Shown here one piece after another: positions 1-6,820 of a DNA stretch of 29,653 bases. The position numbers and the translations under genes were made by a program. Location of the stretch: positions 1 through 29,653 of the forward strand of contig JBMNHF010000003.1 in assembly GCA_050950205.1 (NCBI GenBank). The letters run 5' to 3'. The notes under the pieces were generated by a model, which was not told where the DNA came from, did not search any database, and saw only the letters and a program-made list of their open reading frames with translations. Origin of the DNA: WRAV01 sp050950205. GTDB lineage: Bacteria; Bacillota; Clostridia; Oscillospirales; Ruminococcaceae. Positions within the stretch are counted from its first letter, which is position 1. Each line of letters starts with the position of its first letter.

Positions 1-221
1 TGTTCTAGTGTATGGCCCCCGCTTTTCGCAGGGACTACGAAGGTGTCAATTCTTCTACCGTCACACACACCGTATATGTATGCGACGTATACAGTTATGT
101 CCATTTCCCCAGTGCAGTCCTGGACAATACTGTATTTTTGTTCTTGTTCTTCGGCAACCTTTTCCCATGTCCAATTCCCTTTGACATGGTTCCATCTTGC
201 CTTTTCTTTGTATTCTTTCAA
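1..221 (-). CDS. Partial hypothetical protein running off the left edge
   Basis: An open reading frame on the minus strand has no stop codon before position 1, so its C-terminus lies outside the window. Starting from a TTG at 221 it reads LKEYKEKARWNHVKG and continues to a beta-like stretch DITVYVAYIYGVCDG near the edge. The frame is also open upstream to an ATG at 344, inside the preceding small gene, so the true start is uncertain and the two genes probably overlap or are translationally coupled. It is the fourth gene of the minus-strand accessory module. I do not recognise a family. Alternation of charged and hydrophobic residues and absence of stops over at least 110 codons make it more likely coding than chance. 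Confidence 0.4.
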   Translation of the reverse strand, partial: MKEYKEKARWNHVKGNWTWEKVAEEQEQKYSIVQDCTGEMDITVYVAYIYGVCDGRRIDTFVVPAKSGGHTLE

Positions 222-222
222 A

Positions 223-420
223 TTATTCTGCGACTCTTGAGGGGTTTTCTCCCCTCTTGACTTCAAACAGGGTGAACTGTTTCCCGTGTCCTCTGTTGTC
301 ACCAATGCTGTACAGGCAGCTGAGCTGCCCGCGAATACAGTCATGGTCCGGGTCGTGGTAATATAGTGTTCCTCCATCACCTTCAGAACGAATTGCAATT
401 AATACCTTATCTTTTTTCAT
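223..420 (-). CDS. Small hypothetical protein, 65 aa
   Basis: The gene begins with ATG at 420, preceded on the minus strand by AAAGGAGA seven to eight bases upstream, a convincing ribosome binding site. The product starts MKKDKVLIAIRSEGDGGTLY and is soluble and mixed in charge, with two cysteines and no membrane segment. No family is recognised. It follows the acidic 270-aa gene, separated from it by a perfect 7-bp-stem hairpin repeat. Its 3' end overlaps an open frame leading off the window. The context (RadC-like protein, acidic protein) suggests plasmid or integrative-element cargo. Confidence 0.6.
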   Translation of the reverse strand: MKKDKVLIAIRSEGDGGTLYYHDPDHDCIRGQLSCLYSIGDNRGHGKQFTLFEVKRGENPSRVAE

Positions 421-446
421 CTATAACATCTCCTTTTTAATTTAAT

Positions 447-475
447 TATGGGTCCGGATAAGCTCCGGACGGGCT
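447..475. repeat. Intergenic hairpin repeat, copy 1
   Basis: A 29-bp sequence identical to 1322-1350. Its core is a perfect inverted repeat, GTCCGGA (452-458), loop TAAGC, TCCGGAC (464-470). It sits between the stop codon of the acidic-protein gene and the ribosome binding site of the 65-aa gene. No U-run follows on the minus strand, so it looks more like an RNA stability/processing element or a protein-binding site than a standard terminator. Confidence 0.85.
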
Positions 476-1288
476 TCAAAAATCAAATGTATATCCAGCT
501 TCCCGGCAACCGTCGAAATCAAGTTCACCAGCGACGTCAAAGCTGCTCACGCCGTCAGGAAAATTGAAATCAGTTTCCCAAGTTTCCGTTTGTGCATCCC
601 AAACAGCTTCATAGGCAAGCTTGGAAGCTTCATCAACGAGGATAGCGTACCTTTCACCATCGACTAAGCAAGTATCAAAAATTCTCAAGCCTGTGGACGT
701 TTTGGGTAGAAGCTCCTGCAATGCAGCAAGAGCCTCTACTTTGGAAAGGTAGAAGTTTTGGTCACGCCTGCAAGGCACCGCCCTGCAGGTCGGATTGTTT
801 TCAACCTCAACGATGAAGTACACATCGTCGAATGAATTCTGCCAATCTGTGATGAGAGTAGGAACGTCCTCCCAGTTCACGACGGCTGTACCTGCATCAA
901 CATCTTCTTCCAAAAGCTCAAATGTTTGATCACCAGTTATGTCAATTTCAGCGACGCCATATCCAAAGCGGATAGGTCCCTCGTCGCTATCCTTTTCTTC
1001 AGTCCATACGATGTCGCTAATACCGTCGAAATTTCCGGCCCAAGCGTAATCATCGGGAACTACGCAACCGGATATAAATTCTGCAAAAGTCGTGCTGTCA
1101 GGGTCAAAACCTTCCCAGTCAGCGTCGGGAAATCTTTCAACAAAAACCAATTCAAATTCGTCATAGCTTTCAAAGTCTGCCTTGTCATCGTCATCCATGC
1201 ATATCCATTCAAAACGTGCGTCCCTTCTCATCATGTCCATATATTCACTGTCGGTCATGTAGCTATTTGTGTATTTGTTTTTATACAT
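476..1288 (-). CDS. Highly acidic hypothetical protein, 270 aa
   Basis: ATG at 1288 is preceded on the minus strand by AAGGAGA, which fixes the start. By my hand count the product has about 65 Asp/Glu against about 18 Lys/Arg, giving a very strong net negative charge. An early MDDDDKADFE run and regularly spaced acidic residues occur throughout. There is no signal peptide or membrane segment. A mid-region (about residues 150-235) has a more ordinary folded-domain texture, with YAILVDEAS and KVEALAALQEL. No family is recognised. It lies directly downstream of the RadC-like gene in the same orientation and is bracketed by identical hairpin repeats. Extreme acidity in a mobile context is reminiscent of DNA-mimic antirestriction proteins, but that is inference only. 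Confidence 0.75.
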   Translation of the reverse strand: MYKNKYTNSYMTDSEYMDMMRRDARFEWICMDDDDKADFESYDEFELVFVERFPDADWEGFDPDSTTFAEFISGCVVPDDYAWAGNFDGISDIVWTEEKDSDEGPIRFGYGVAEIDITGDQTFELLEEDVDAGTAVVNWEDVPTLITDWQNSFDDVYFIVEVENNPTCRAVPCRRDQNFYLSKVEALAALQELLPKTSTGLRIFDTCLVDGERYAILVDEASKLAYEAVWDAQTETWETDFNFPDGVSSFDVAGELDFDGCREAGYTFDF

Positions 1289-1321
1289 GCTAATCTCTCC
1301 TTATAAATTTATTTTTTTTGG

Positions 1322-1350
1322 TATGGGTCCGGATAAGCTCCGGACGGGCT
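1322..1350. repeat. Intergenic hairpin repeat, copy 2
   Basis: Identical over 29 bp to 447-475. The perfect 7-bp inverted repeat lies at 1327-1333 and 1339-1345 with loop TAAGC. It is placed immediately after the RadC-like stop codon (1354-1356) and before the next gene's ribosome binding site, the same relative position as copy 1. Confidence 0.85.
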
Positions 1351-1353
1351 ATT

Positions 1354-1806
1354 TTACATAAGGTTAATTTCTTTAAGGCTGGTGTAATGATTAACATCTC
1401 CAACTATAACATGGTCAAGTACATGTATGCCTAGTATCCCTCCTGCTTTTACTAGCCTATCAGTTACATCTATATCTTGCGGTGACGGTGTAGTATCTCC
1501 GCTTGGGTGATTATGAAACAGCAGGATACTGCACGCATTGTTCAGAATTGCCTGTTGGAATACTTCCCGGGGGTGTACTATACTTGCGTTTAAGCTGCCT
1601 ATGCTGATTATATGTATTCCGATTACGTTGTTTTTTGTGTCTAACGTAAGAATGCCAAACTTTTCTACTGTGCTATTGTGCAAGTCCAGGACAGTTTGTA
1701 TTAGCTTGTGTGCATTATATGGGTTGTTTATTACCTTGTCTTCCAGGTCGTAAAGACCGCCATTTTCCTTCACGAGTTTTGCTGTATATCTGTTTATTCT
1801 TACCAT
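1354..1806 (-). CDS. radC: RadC-like JAB/JAMM domain protein, 150 aa
   Basis: This is a C-terminal-domain-only member of the RadC (UPF0758) family. The JAMM metal-site pattern is visible as FHNHPSGDTTPSPQDID, with HxH and a downstream Asp, and an upstream Glu in VEKFGILTLD. The helix-hairpin-helix N-terminal half of chromosomal RadC is absent, as is usual for versions carried by integrative elements and plasmids. A very strong ribosome binding site (AAGGAGGTAAGGAA) precedes ATG 1806. It is the first surviving gene of a minus-strand module, but its upstream DNA is immediately thiamine pyrophosphokinase coding sequence, so its native promoter or leading genes are missing. The family's biochemical role is unsettled; mobile-element copies are often annotated as antirestriction-associated. 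Confidence 0.88.
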   Translation of the reverse strand: MVRINRYTAKLVKENGGLYDLEDKVINNPYNAHKLIQTVLDLHNSTVEKFGILTLDTKNNVIGIHIISIGSLNASIVHPREVFQQAILNNACSILLFHNHPSGDTTPSPQDIDVTDRLVKAGGILGIHVLDHVIVGDVNHYTSLKEINLM

Positions 1807-1831
1807 TTCCTTACCTCCTTGAAAATACGGG

Positions 1832-2218
1832 GTGTTGGAGGCAATGGAGCGGGGATACCACCGCCTGATTTTGACGGGAATGCTGGGGGGGCGTCTGGAT
1901 CACACCCTGGCCAACCTGGGCCTGTTGACCTATGTGGTGGAGCAGGGGGCCGATGCTTTACTCACCGATGGAGTCTGCCATGCCCATGCTCTGGTGGGAA
2001 GGGGAGAGCGCCTTCTGGCCCAAAGGCCGGGATGCTATTTTTCCCTGTTGGCTTTGGCGCCCTGCCAAGGGGTTACCATTTTGGGAGGAAAGTACCCTCT
2101 CAACGATTACCCGCTTTCTCCCTGGGACCCCCGGGCGGTGAGCAATGAATTTTGCGGCACCGATGTCACCATTCTGCAGCAAGAGGGAGTACTGGTGATT
2201 CTTTCCCAGCCCAAATAG
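1832..2218 (+). pseudogene. thiN: Thiamine pyrophosphokinase, 5'-truncated
   Basis: The reading frame encodes the C-terminal portion of thiamine pyrophosphokinase, which makes thiamine diphosphate from thiamine and ATP. The hallmark GMLGGRLDHTLANLGLL is present, followed by the beta-rich thiamine-binding half (YFSLLALAPCQGVTILGGKYPL and the C-terminal LVIL). Full-length enzymes are about 210 residues. Here only about 128-132 codons remain, and the frame is stopped by TGA at 1820, so the first about 80 residues with part of the ATP site are gone. A GTG at 1832 could nominally start it, but there is no proper ribosome binding site. The break coincides with the start of the accessory module, which points to a deletion, recombination or assembly junction around 1822-1831. 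Presumed nonfunctional. Confidence 0.85.
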
Positions 2219-2310
2219 GGTGGGGATGGCTTTTTCCTAGCTTTTCATCCATTATATTTTATGGTTGAGATTTATTACCTATTTGGATGCGCCAAAAAGG
2301 AGGGAGCACC

Positions 2311-2745
2311 ATGCGAAAAACCCTAAAGCCCAGCCCTCAAATCATGGGGGTATGGCGGTCCTTGTTGGTTTGCGTCACCTTGGTACCCGCCTTTGTGTGC
2401 TCCTTGATGTTTCGGCCCGGTTCCCGCATTTGGCTGATTCTCACCTTGTTGTGGGTGGCAATCTTTTTGTTCTGCTATCTCTACTACCTGCCTGCCCGTT
2501 TTCGGCGCCTTTCTTTGGAAATCGCAGAGGATCGCTTTGTCCTCTCCACGGGGGTGTTTCGTCAGGTGGTGCGAACCATTGCCTTTGAAAACATTCAGTT
2601 TCTCTCTTTGCGTTCTTCTCCCCTTCATCGGTATAAGAAGCTGTGCTCTCTGGTGATGGTGGCTCCCGGTGGCCGGATGCAGATGCCCGGCCTTGCAGAG
2701 GAAGAAGCCCGCCGCTTGGTCAATGTCTTTTTTTCAGAACAGTAA
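2311..2745 (+). CDS. PH-domain (bPH_2-like) membrane protein
   Basis: A 144-aa protein with two membrane segments close to the N-terminus (about residues 15-34 and 40-62) followed by a bacterial pleckstrin-homology-like domain. The domain is shown by LEIAEDRFVLSTGVFRQVVRTIAFENIQFLSL-type text, in which a strand, an 'S-G-V-F' turn and the IQ segment are typical of the YdbS/YdbT (DUF304) group. The start is ATG 2311, because AAGGAGGG lies eight bases upstream; an earlier in-frame ATG at 2287 lacks a ribosome binding site. It follows the thiN remnant on the same strand and ends in a strong terminator. Function of such small bPH_2 proteins is not established; they are thought to act in the membrane. 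Confidence 0.72.
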   Translation: MRKTLKPSPQIMGVWRSLLVCVTLVPAFVCSLMFRPGSRIWLILTLLWVAIFLFCYLYYLPARFRRLSLEIAEDRFVLSTGVFRQVVRTIAFENIQFLSLRSSPLHRYKKLCSLVMVAPGGRMQMPGLAEEEARRLVNVFFSEQ

Positions 2746-2765
2746 GTCAACCAATGCACTCCCAT

Positions 2766-2790
2766 GCCCCCTGCATAGGGGGCTTTTTTT
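2766..2790 (+). terminator. Rho-independent terminator
   Basis: Stem GCCCCCT (2766-2772), loop GCAT, AGGGGGC (2777-2783), then seven T residues. It closes the thiN remnant / PH-domain transcript. Confidence 0.93.
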
Positions 2791-2962
2791 GTGGGGTTTT
2801 AGCTTTTATCAAACCACAGTTCAGTGCTTTTTCTTTTCTTAAAATGATGTAAGGTAGTTTTTATATTTCAAAATCAATATTTCTTTGCTGTAAGAATTGA
2901 ATAAGCTCTCACCTGGAATTGTTTGAAAACTTTGTTGATTATGAGGTATTTTGGCAAGCGAC

Positions 2963-2991
2963 TTGATTAATCTGAATAGGTGAGGTATAGT
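2963..2991 (+). promoter_or_regulatory. Candidate sigma-A promoter for the HMGL-family synthase
   Basis: TTGATT (2963-2968) and TATAGT (2986-2991) are separated by exactly 17 bases, 57 bases before the ATG. The remainder of the 302-bp gap (2746-3047) is AT-rich and holds only the terminator at 2766-2790; no small gene was seen. Confidence 0.5.
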
Positions 2992-3047
2992 TGGTTATGA
3001 AATTTTTAAATTACGTGGCTGCATAAAATAGTTGGGAGGGCTACATT

Positions 3048-4403
3048 ATGATATATTTTGATAGTAAGCGCAAGGTCTTGATGGAATCGGAATATCGCTA
3101 TCAGCTGCAGGATAGGGATAAGCCCAACTTGTACCGCGAAATGTTCCCTTACAGCGAAATTCCCAAATGCACCTTTAACCACCGGATCAGTCCTCTGGAT
3201 CCTCCGGAAGAAATCTGGATTACCGACACCACATTCCGGGATGGGCAGCAGAGCCGTGCGCCCTACACCCCCGATCAGATTGTGCATCTGTTCAAGCTGC
3301 TCAACAAGCTGGGAGGCCCCAAGGGAAAAATCCGCCAAAGCGAGTTCTTCCTTTACAGCGACCGGGACAAGGAAGCGGTGCGCCGCTGTCAGGAATTGGG
3401 CCTTGAATTTCCCGAGATTACCGGTTGGATTCGCGCAACCAAGAAGGATTTCCAGATGGCCAAGGAGATGGGCCTGAAGGAGTGCGGAATCCTGGTAAGC
3501 TGCTCCGATTACCATATTTACCATAAACTGAAGAAAAATCGCCGCCAGGCCATGGAAGACTATTTGGCCATTGTAAAGGAAGCTCTGGATGTGGGGATAC
3601 GCCCCCGCTGCCATTTTGAGGACATTACCCGGGCCAGTTTTTATGGCTTTGTGGTTCCCTTTGCTCATGCTCTCAACGAGCTTTCCAAAGAAAGCGGCTT
3701 AAAAATAAAAATCCGCGCCTGCGATACCTTGGGATACGGTGTGCCCTATCCCGGTGCTTCTATGCCTCGGTCGGTGCCCGGCATCATCTATGGTTTGCGC
3801 AACTATGCAGGGTATGAGCCGGAGCAATTGGAGTGGCACGGCCACAACGATTTTTACAAGAGCGTCGTCAATGCCGCCACCGCTTGGCTGTACGGAGCAG
3901 CCAGCGTCAACTGCTCTTTGCTGGGTATTGGAGAGCGCACCGGCAACACCCCTCTGGAGGCCATGGTCATTGAATACGCTCAGCTCCGGGGCACCTTGGA
4001 CGGAATGGACACCACCGTCATCCGGGATATTGCCGACTATTATGAGCATGAGCTGGGCTACCAGATTCCCCCAAAAACCCCTTTTGTGGGCAGCGATTTC
4101 AACACCACGCAGGCGGGCATCCATGCCGACGGCATCCTCAAGGATGAGGAGATTTACAACATCTTCGATACCCGTACCCTGCTGAAATCTGCCCCCAGCG
4201 TTGCCATTTCCGCTACCTCGGGAGCGGCAGGGGTAGCCATGTGGCTTTCCTCTAAGGTTCTGAATGGGGAAAAGGTGGAAAAGGATGATCCCCGGGTGCT
4301 CAAGCTCAAGGAGTGGGTGGATGAACAGTACGCCAGCGGCCGGGTGACCGTCATTGGCACCAGTGAGTTGTGGCAGGCAGTTCATCTTCTCAATATTGTA
4401 TAA
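3048..4403 (+). CDS. HMGL-family acyl-CoA condensing enzyme, candidate Re-citrate synthase
   Basis: A 451-aa member of the homocitrate/2-isopropylmalate synthase superfamily. The catalytic TIM-barrel entry motif is ITDTTFRDGQQSR (about residues 58-70), giving the metal Asp and catalytic Arg. The second metal motif is WHGHNDFYK, and the family signature is LLGIGERTGNTPLEAM. There is no LeuA-type C-terminal allosteric domain; the tail is short. From memory, the whole-length pattern, including the N-terminal NLYREMFPYSEIP segment, resembles Clostridia proteins proposed or shown to be Re-citrate synthase (the C. kluyveri type), which condense oxaloacetate and acetyl-CoA. An isopropylmalate/homocitrate-type activity cannot be excluded without phylogeny. 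The start ATG 3048 has GGGAGGG upstream. It is monocistronic, with a large hairpin after it. Confidence 0.75.
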   Translation: MIYFDSKRKVLMESEYRYQLQDRDKPNLYREMFPYSEIPKCTFNHRISPLDPPEEIWITDTTFRDGQQSRAPYTPDQIVHLFKLLNKLGGPKGKIRQSEFFLYSDRDKEAVRRCQELGLEFPEITGWIRATKKDFQMAKEMGLKECGILVSCSDYHIYHKLKKNRRQAMEDYLAIVKEALDVGIRPRCHFEDITRASFYGFVVPFAHALNELSKESGLKIKIRACDTLGYGVPYPGASMPRSVPGIIYGLRNYAGYEPEQLEWHGHNDFYKSVVNAATAWLYGAASVNCSLLGIGERTGNTPLEAMVIEYAQLRGTLDGMDTTVIRDIADYYEHELGYQIPPKTPFVGSDFNTTQAGIHADGILKDEEIYNIFDTRTLLKSAPSVAISATSGAAGVAMWLSSKVLNGEKVEKDDPRVLKLKEWVDEQYASGRVTVIGTSELWQAVHLLNIV

Positions 4404-4417
4404 TCCATCCTCAACAA

Positions 4418-4459
4418 AAGCCCTTTGGACTTCCGTCTGTGTGGAAGTCCAAAGGGCTT
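4418..4459. terminator. Bidirectional hairpin between convergent genes
   Basis: A perfect 17-bp stem: 4418-4434 pairs with 4443-4459 around an 8-base loop (AAGCCCTTTGGACTTCC and its complement). It lies between the convergent HMGL-family and HD-GYP genes. The run of A residues on the left gives a short U tract for the minus-strand transcript; the plus side lacks a clear U run. Confidence 0.8.
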
Positions 4460-4477
4460 GCATTTTGGAATACTCTC

Positions 4478-5554
4478 CTATACATCCAAGAGATGGCTGA
4501 CTTTGAGGTGGGCAAAAGCAGGATCGTTTTGCAGATCAATGTATAGGGGGGTGGCGCTTCGGTTGCCTAGCAGGCGCAGGCGGGGCCGCTCCGGCGCAGC
4601 CACATAGTTTTGCACCACCATGCACTGCACCCCCGAGCTGAGCTGCACACAGGTGCCGGCAGGGTAAAGGGACACCACTCGGCGCAGCACTGCGACAATT
4701 TCGGGATCGAACATGGTGCCGGACTTGGATTGAATATACTCCATCGCCTCGGGAGGGAACTTGGGAGCCCGGAAGGGTCTGCGGGAAACAAGAGCATCGT
4801 ACACATCGGCCAGAGCGATAATTCGGCCGTAAATGGAAATTTTATGTTTCTTTAACCCATAGGGATAGCCGGAACCATCGTAATGCTCATGGTGATGCAG
4901 AGCACCGACACAGGCGTCGATGGAAATTTCAAAATTGTCCCGCAAAAACTCAAAGCCAATTTGGGTGTGTTTTTGAACGGTTTGGTATTCCTCGGGGGAG
5001 AGCTTGCCCGGGTGGGAGAGGATTTCCTTGGGAAGAAAGATATTGCCCAAATCGTAGAGCAGAGAGGCCATACCCAGCTCATACAACTGGGTGCCGGATA
5101 TTCCCATTTCTACCCCCAGCAGCAAAGATAGCACCACTACGTTGGCTGCATGGTAAAAATCGTAATTTTCAAAGGGCTTGAGGTCGATGCGGTCCACCAC
5201 CCTCCGCTTGTTGGCGATGAGGGCTTCGATGATGGAAAGAACAATCTTCTGCTGCGGGGTGACGCTGGTTTTACGGGGGTTTTTGGGGTCCATCCGTTCG
5301 GCCTGTATTCTCAGGTCCTTGGCGGCTTTGATGGTGGACAGACGCAGTTGGGTGGGTATGACATCCTGTACCACCACATCCTCCGACAGCTTATCGAGAA
5401 TATAGACACCGGGATACCCCAACTCGTTGAGGCGGCGAATCTGGGTATTGCCCAAAACCAGGCCTTCGCCCATGACAATTTCAAAATTTTCGCCATAGAT
5501 GTTGTTGCCCAGCACCATACCCTCCTGCAGACGAGGGAGAGACACATAGCGCAT
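4478..5554 (-). CDS. HD-GYP domain protein with degenerate catalytic dyad
   Basis: A 358-aa protein with an N-terminal about 100-residue domain and a C-terminal HD-GYP domain, the fold of cyclic-di-GMP phosphodiesterases. The GYP part is well kept: HHHEHYDGSGYPYGLKKH (about 220-237) and RIIALADVYDALVSRRPFR. The first ligand (His135) and the KHTQIG His196 are present. At the position of the HDxGK core, however, the sequence reads LLYDLGN (Tyr167-Asp168...Asn171). The metal-binding His and the Lys are therefore replaced, and catalysis may be lost or changed. ATG 5554 is chosen because AAAGGA precedes it and a good promoter lies at 5592-5620, making the longer frame from 5635 unlikely. There is no membrane segment. 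Confidence 0.85.
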   Translation of the reverse strand: MRYVSLPRLQEGMVLGNNIYGENFEIVMGEGLVLGNTQIRRLNELGYPGVYILDKLSEDVVVQDVIPTQLRLSTIKAAKDLRIQAERMDPKNPRKTSVTPQQKIVLSIIEALIANKRRVVDRIDLKPFENYDFYHAANVVVLSLLLGVEMGISGTQLYELGMASLLYDLGNIFLPKEILSHPGKLSPEEYQTVQKHTQIGFEFLRDNFEISIDACVGALHHHEHYDGSGYPYGLKKHKISIYGRIIALADVYDALVSRRPFRAPKFPPEAMEYIQSKSGTMFDPEIVAVLRRVVSLYPAGTCVQLSSGVQCMVVQNYVAAPERPRLRLLGNRSATPLYIDLQNDPAFAHLKVSHLLDV

Positions 5555-5591
5555 ACTGTTTTTCCTTTCAAAGGAAATATTTACATACCTT

Positions 5592-5620
5592 AGTTTACCG
5601 ATGTATCCGGTTTTTGTCAA
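5592..5620 (-). promoter_or_regulatory. Sigma-A promoter of the HD-GYP gene
   Basis: On the minus strand TTGACA (plus 5615-5620) and TAAACT (plus 5592-5597) are separated by 17 bases, about 40 bases upstream of ATG 5554. Confidence 0.72.
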
Positions 5621-5767
5621 CGATGCCGGCAGCAAAAAGGACTGGTAAAGTTAACATGGAACAGAGCGGCTTGCTTGGAAAAAGAAGCAGCAGATATTTC
5701 TCCAATCTGGAATTTAAGAGAAGTTTGTGTTACTATAGCTTTATCTAAGCTCGGAAAAGGTGAGACG

Positions 5768-6556
5768 ATGCTGCAACAACGAAGAAAAGGAATTCTGGAA
5801 AAAGTAAAAGCACATCGAATGGTAAAAGCCTTGGATCTTGTCAAAGAATATGGCGTTTCGGTGGAGACCATTCGCAGGGACTTGGAATATCTGGAAAGTG
5901 CCGGACTGCTTCGAAGAGTATATGGCGGGGCGGTGGCTCACGGCCTGTATGGTCAGGAACCCAATTATTCTCATCGGGAAGTGGTGAACTATCAGGAAAA
6001 GGTGGCTATTGGCATCAAGGCTGCCCAGCTCATAGAGGACGGGGACACCGTCATCTTTGATGTGGGCACCACTGCCTTGGAGGTGGCCCGCAATCTCAAG
6101 GACAAAAAGGACCTGACCATTATTACCAATGCCACACTCATCGCCCACGAAATGATACAGCAACAAAACAGCCGGGTCATTTTGTTGGGTGGGGAGCTTC
6201 GTGTCGGGGAACTTTCGGTATCCGGCCACATCAGCGACCGAAATCTCAAGGATTTTTATGCCAATAAACTGATTATGGGGGTGGGCGGAGTCACTCTGGA
6301 AAACGGATACACCGATTATCACCTGCAGGAAGCCAATACCAGAAGGTGTATGATCGAACAATCCGATCGGGTGATTGCGGTTGCAGATTACAGCAAGTTT
6401 GGGGTAACCGCCATGAACTTTGTCTGTGGTATCTCCCGGGTAGACAAGTTGGTGACGGATTGGAGCACCCCCGATCCTGTCGTCCGGGCTTTTCGGGAAA
6501 AGGGCACCGAGGTGCTTGTGGCAGAGGAGCCCAGAACAAAGGAATCGCATATTTAA
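5768..6556 (+). CDS. DeoR-family transcriptional regulator
   Basis: A 262-aa DeoR/GlpR-type repressor, the usual length of the family. The N-terminal winged helix shows VKEYGVSVETIRRDLEYLE and LLRRVYGGAV. The C-terminal sugar-phosphate-sensing DeoRC domain shows DGDTVIFDVGTTALEVA, TIITNATLIAHEM and VILLGGELRVGELSVSG. The start is ATG 5768, with AAGGTGAG just upstream; the longer open frame has no ribosome binding site. It is followed by a strong terminator and then by the promoter of the permease/kinase operon, which it probably controls. By analogy with GlpR and relatives the inducer is expected to be a phosphorylated intermediate made by the kinase two genes downstream. That is inference. 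Confidence 0.9.
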   Translation: MLQQRRKGILEKVKAHRMVKALDLVKEYGVSVETIRRDLEYLESAGLLRRVYGGAVAHGLYGQEPNYSHREVVNYQEKVAIGIKAAQLIEDGDTVIFDVGTTALEVARNLKDKKDLTIITNATLIAHEMIQQQNSRVILLGGELRVGELSVSGHISDRNLKDFYANKLIMGVGGVTLENGYTDYHLQEANTRRCMIEQSDRVIAVADYSKFGVTAMNFVCGISRVDKLVTDWSTPDPVVRAFREKGTEVLVAEEPRTKESHI

Positions 6557-6569
6557 GGTCTCTTTCTAC

Positions 6570-6611
6570 AAAAAACCTCCTGTTGCGGACTGCCGTAACA
6601 GGAGGTTTTTT
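6570..6611 (+). terminator. Rho-independent terminator of the DeoR gene
   Basis: CCTCCTGTTGCGG (6576-6588), loop ACTG, CCGTAACAGGAGG (6593-6605) with one G-T pair, followed by TTTTTT and preceded by six A residues. It separates the regulator from the operon downstream. Confidence 0.92.
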
Positions 6612-6626
6612 CAGTATGACAAAAAA

Positions 6627-6655
6627 TTGGCAATTACAACATGTTATTATAATAT
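6627..6655 (+). promoter_or_regulatory. Sigma-A promoter of the eutH-glpK-like operon
   Basis: TTGGCA (6627-6632) and TAATAT (6650-6655) have a 17-base spacer. The transcription start would be near 6662, leaving a leader of about 160 bases that contains the palindrome at 6733-6765. Confidence 0.7.
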
Positions 6656-6732
6656 AGTACAAAAATAATTTATAATAATTGTTCACAATGGGGATATTGA
6701 CTTATATTCAGAATGATGTTATCCTGAACTTA

Positions 6733-6765
6733 CCAATGTTACAATCAAAATGATTGCAATGTTGG
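6733..6765. promoter_or_regulatory. Candidate operator: long imperfect palindrome
   Basis: Two 15-base arms (6733-6747 and 6751-6765) flank a central AAA. The inner six bases CAATCA/TGATTG and outer CCAA/TTGG pair perfectly, with three mismatches between. CAATGTT is also repeated directly in both arms. Lying between the promoter and the start codon, it is a plausible DeoR-family roadblock operator. Confidence 0.5.
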
Positions 6766-6820
6766 CAATCGGTTGGCGATGGAAAAAACTGCATGGTCAA
6801 TACAACGAGGAGGGTTGGGA

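Noticed and set aside
12..260. An 82-codon plus-strand frame rich in Phe/Leu that could look like a small membrane protein
   Set aside because: It lies opposite the minus-strand accessory genes, has no ribosome binding site, and its hydrophobicity comes from T-rich antisense of Lys/Glu codons.
447..1350. CRISPR array suspected from the repeated 29-bp palindromic sequence
   Set aside because: Only two copies, 875 bp apart with coding genes between them; no spacers or cas genes.
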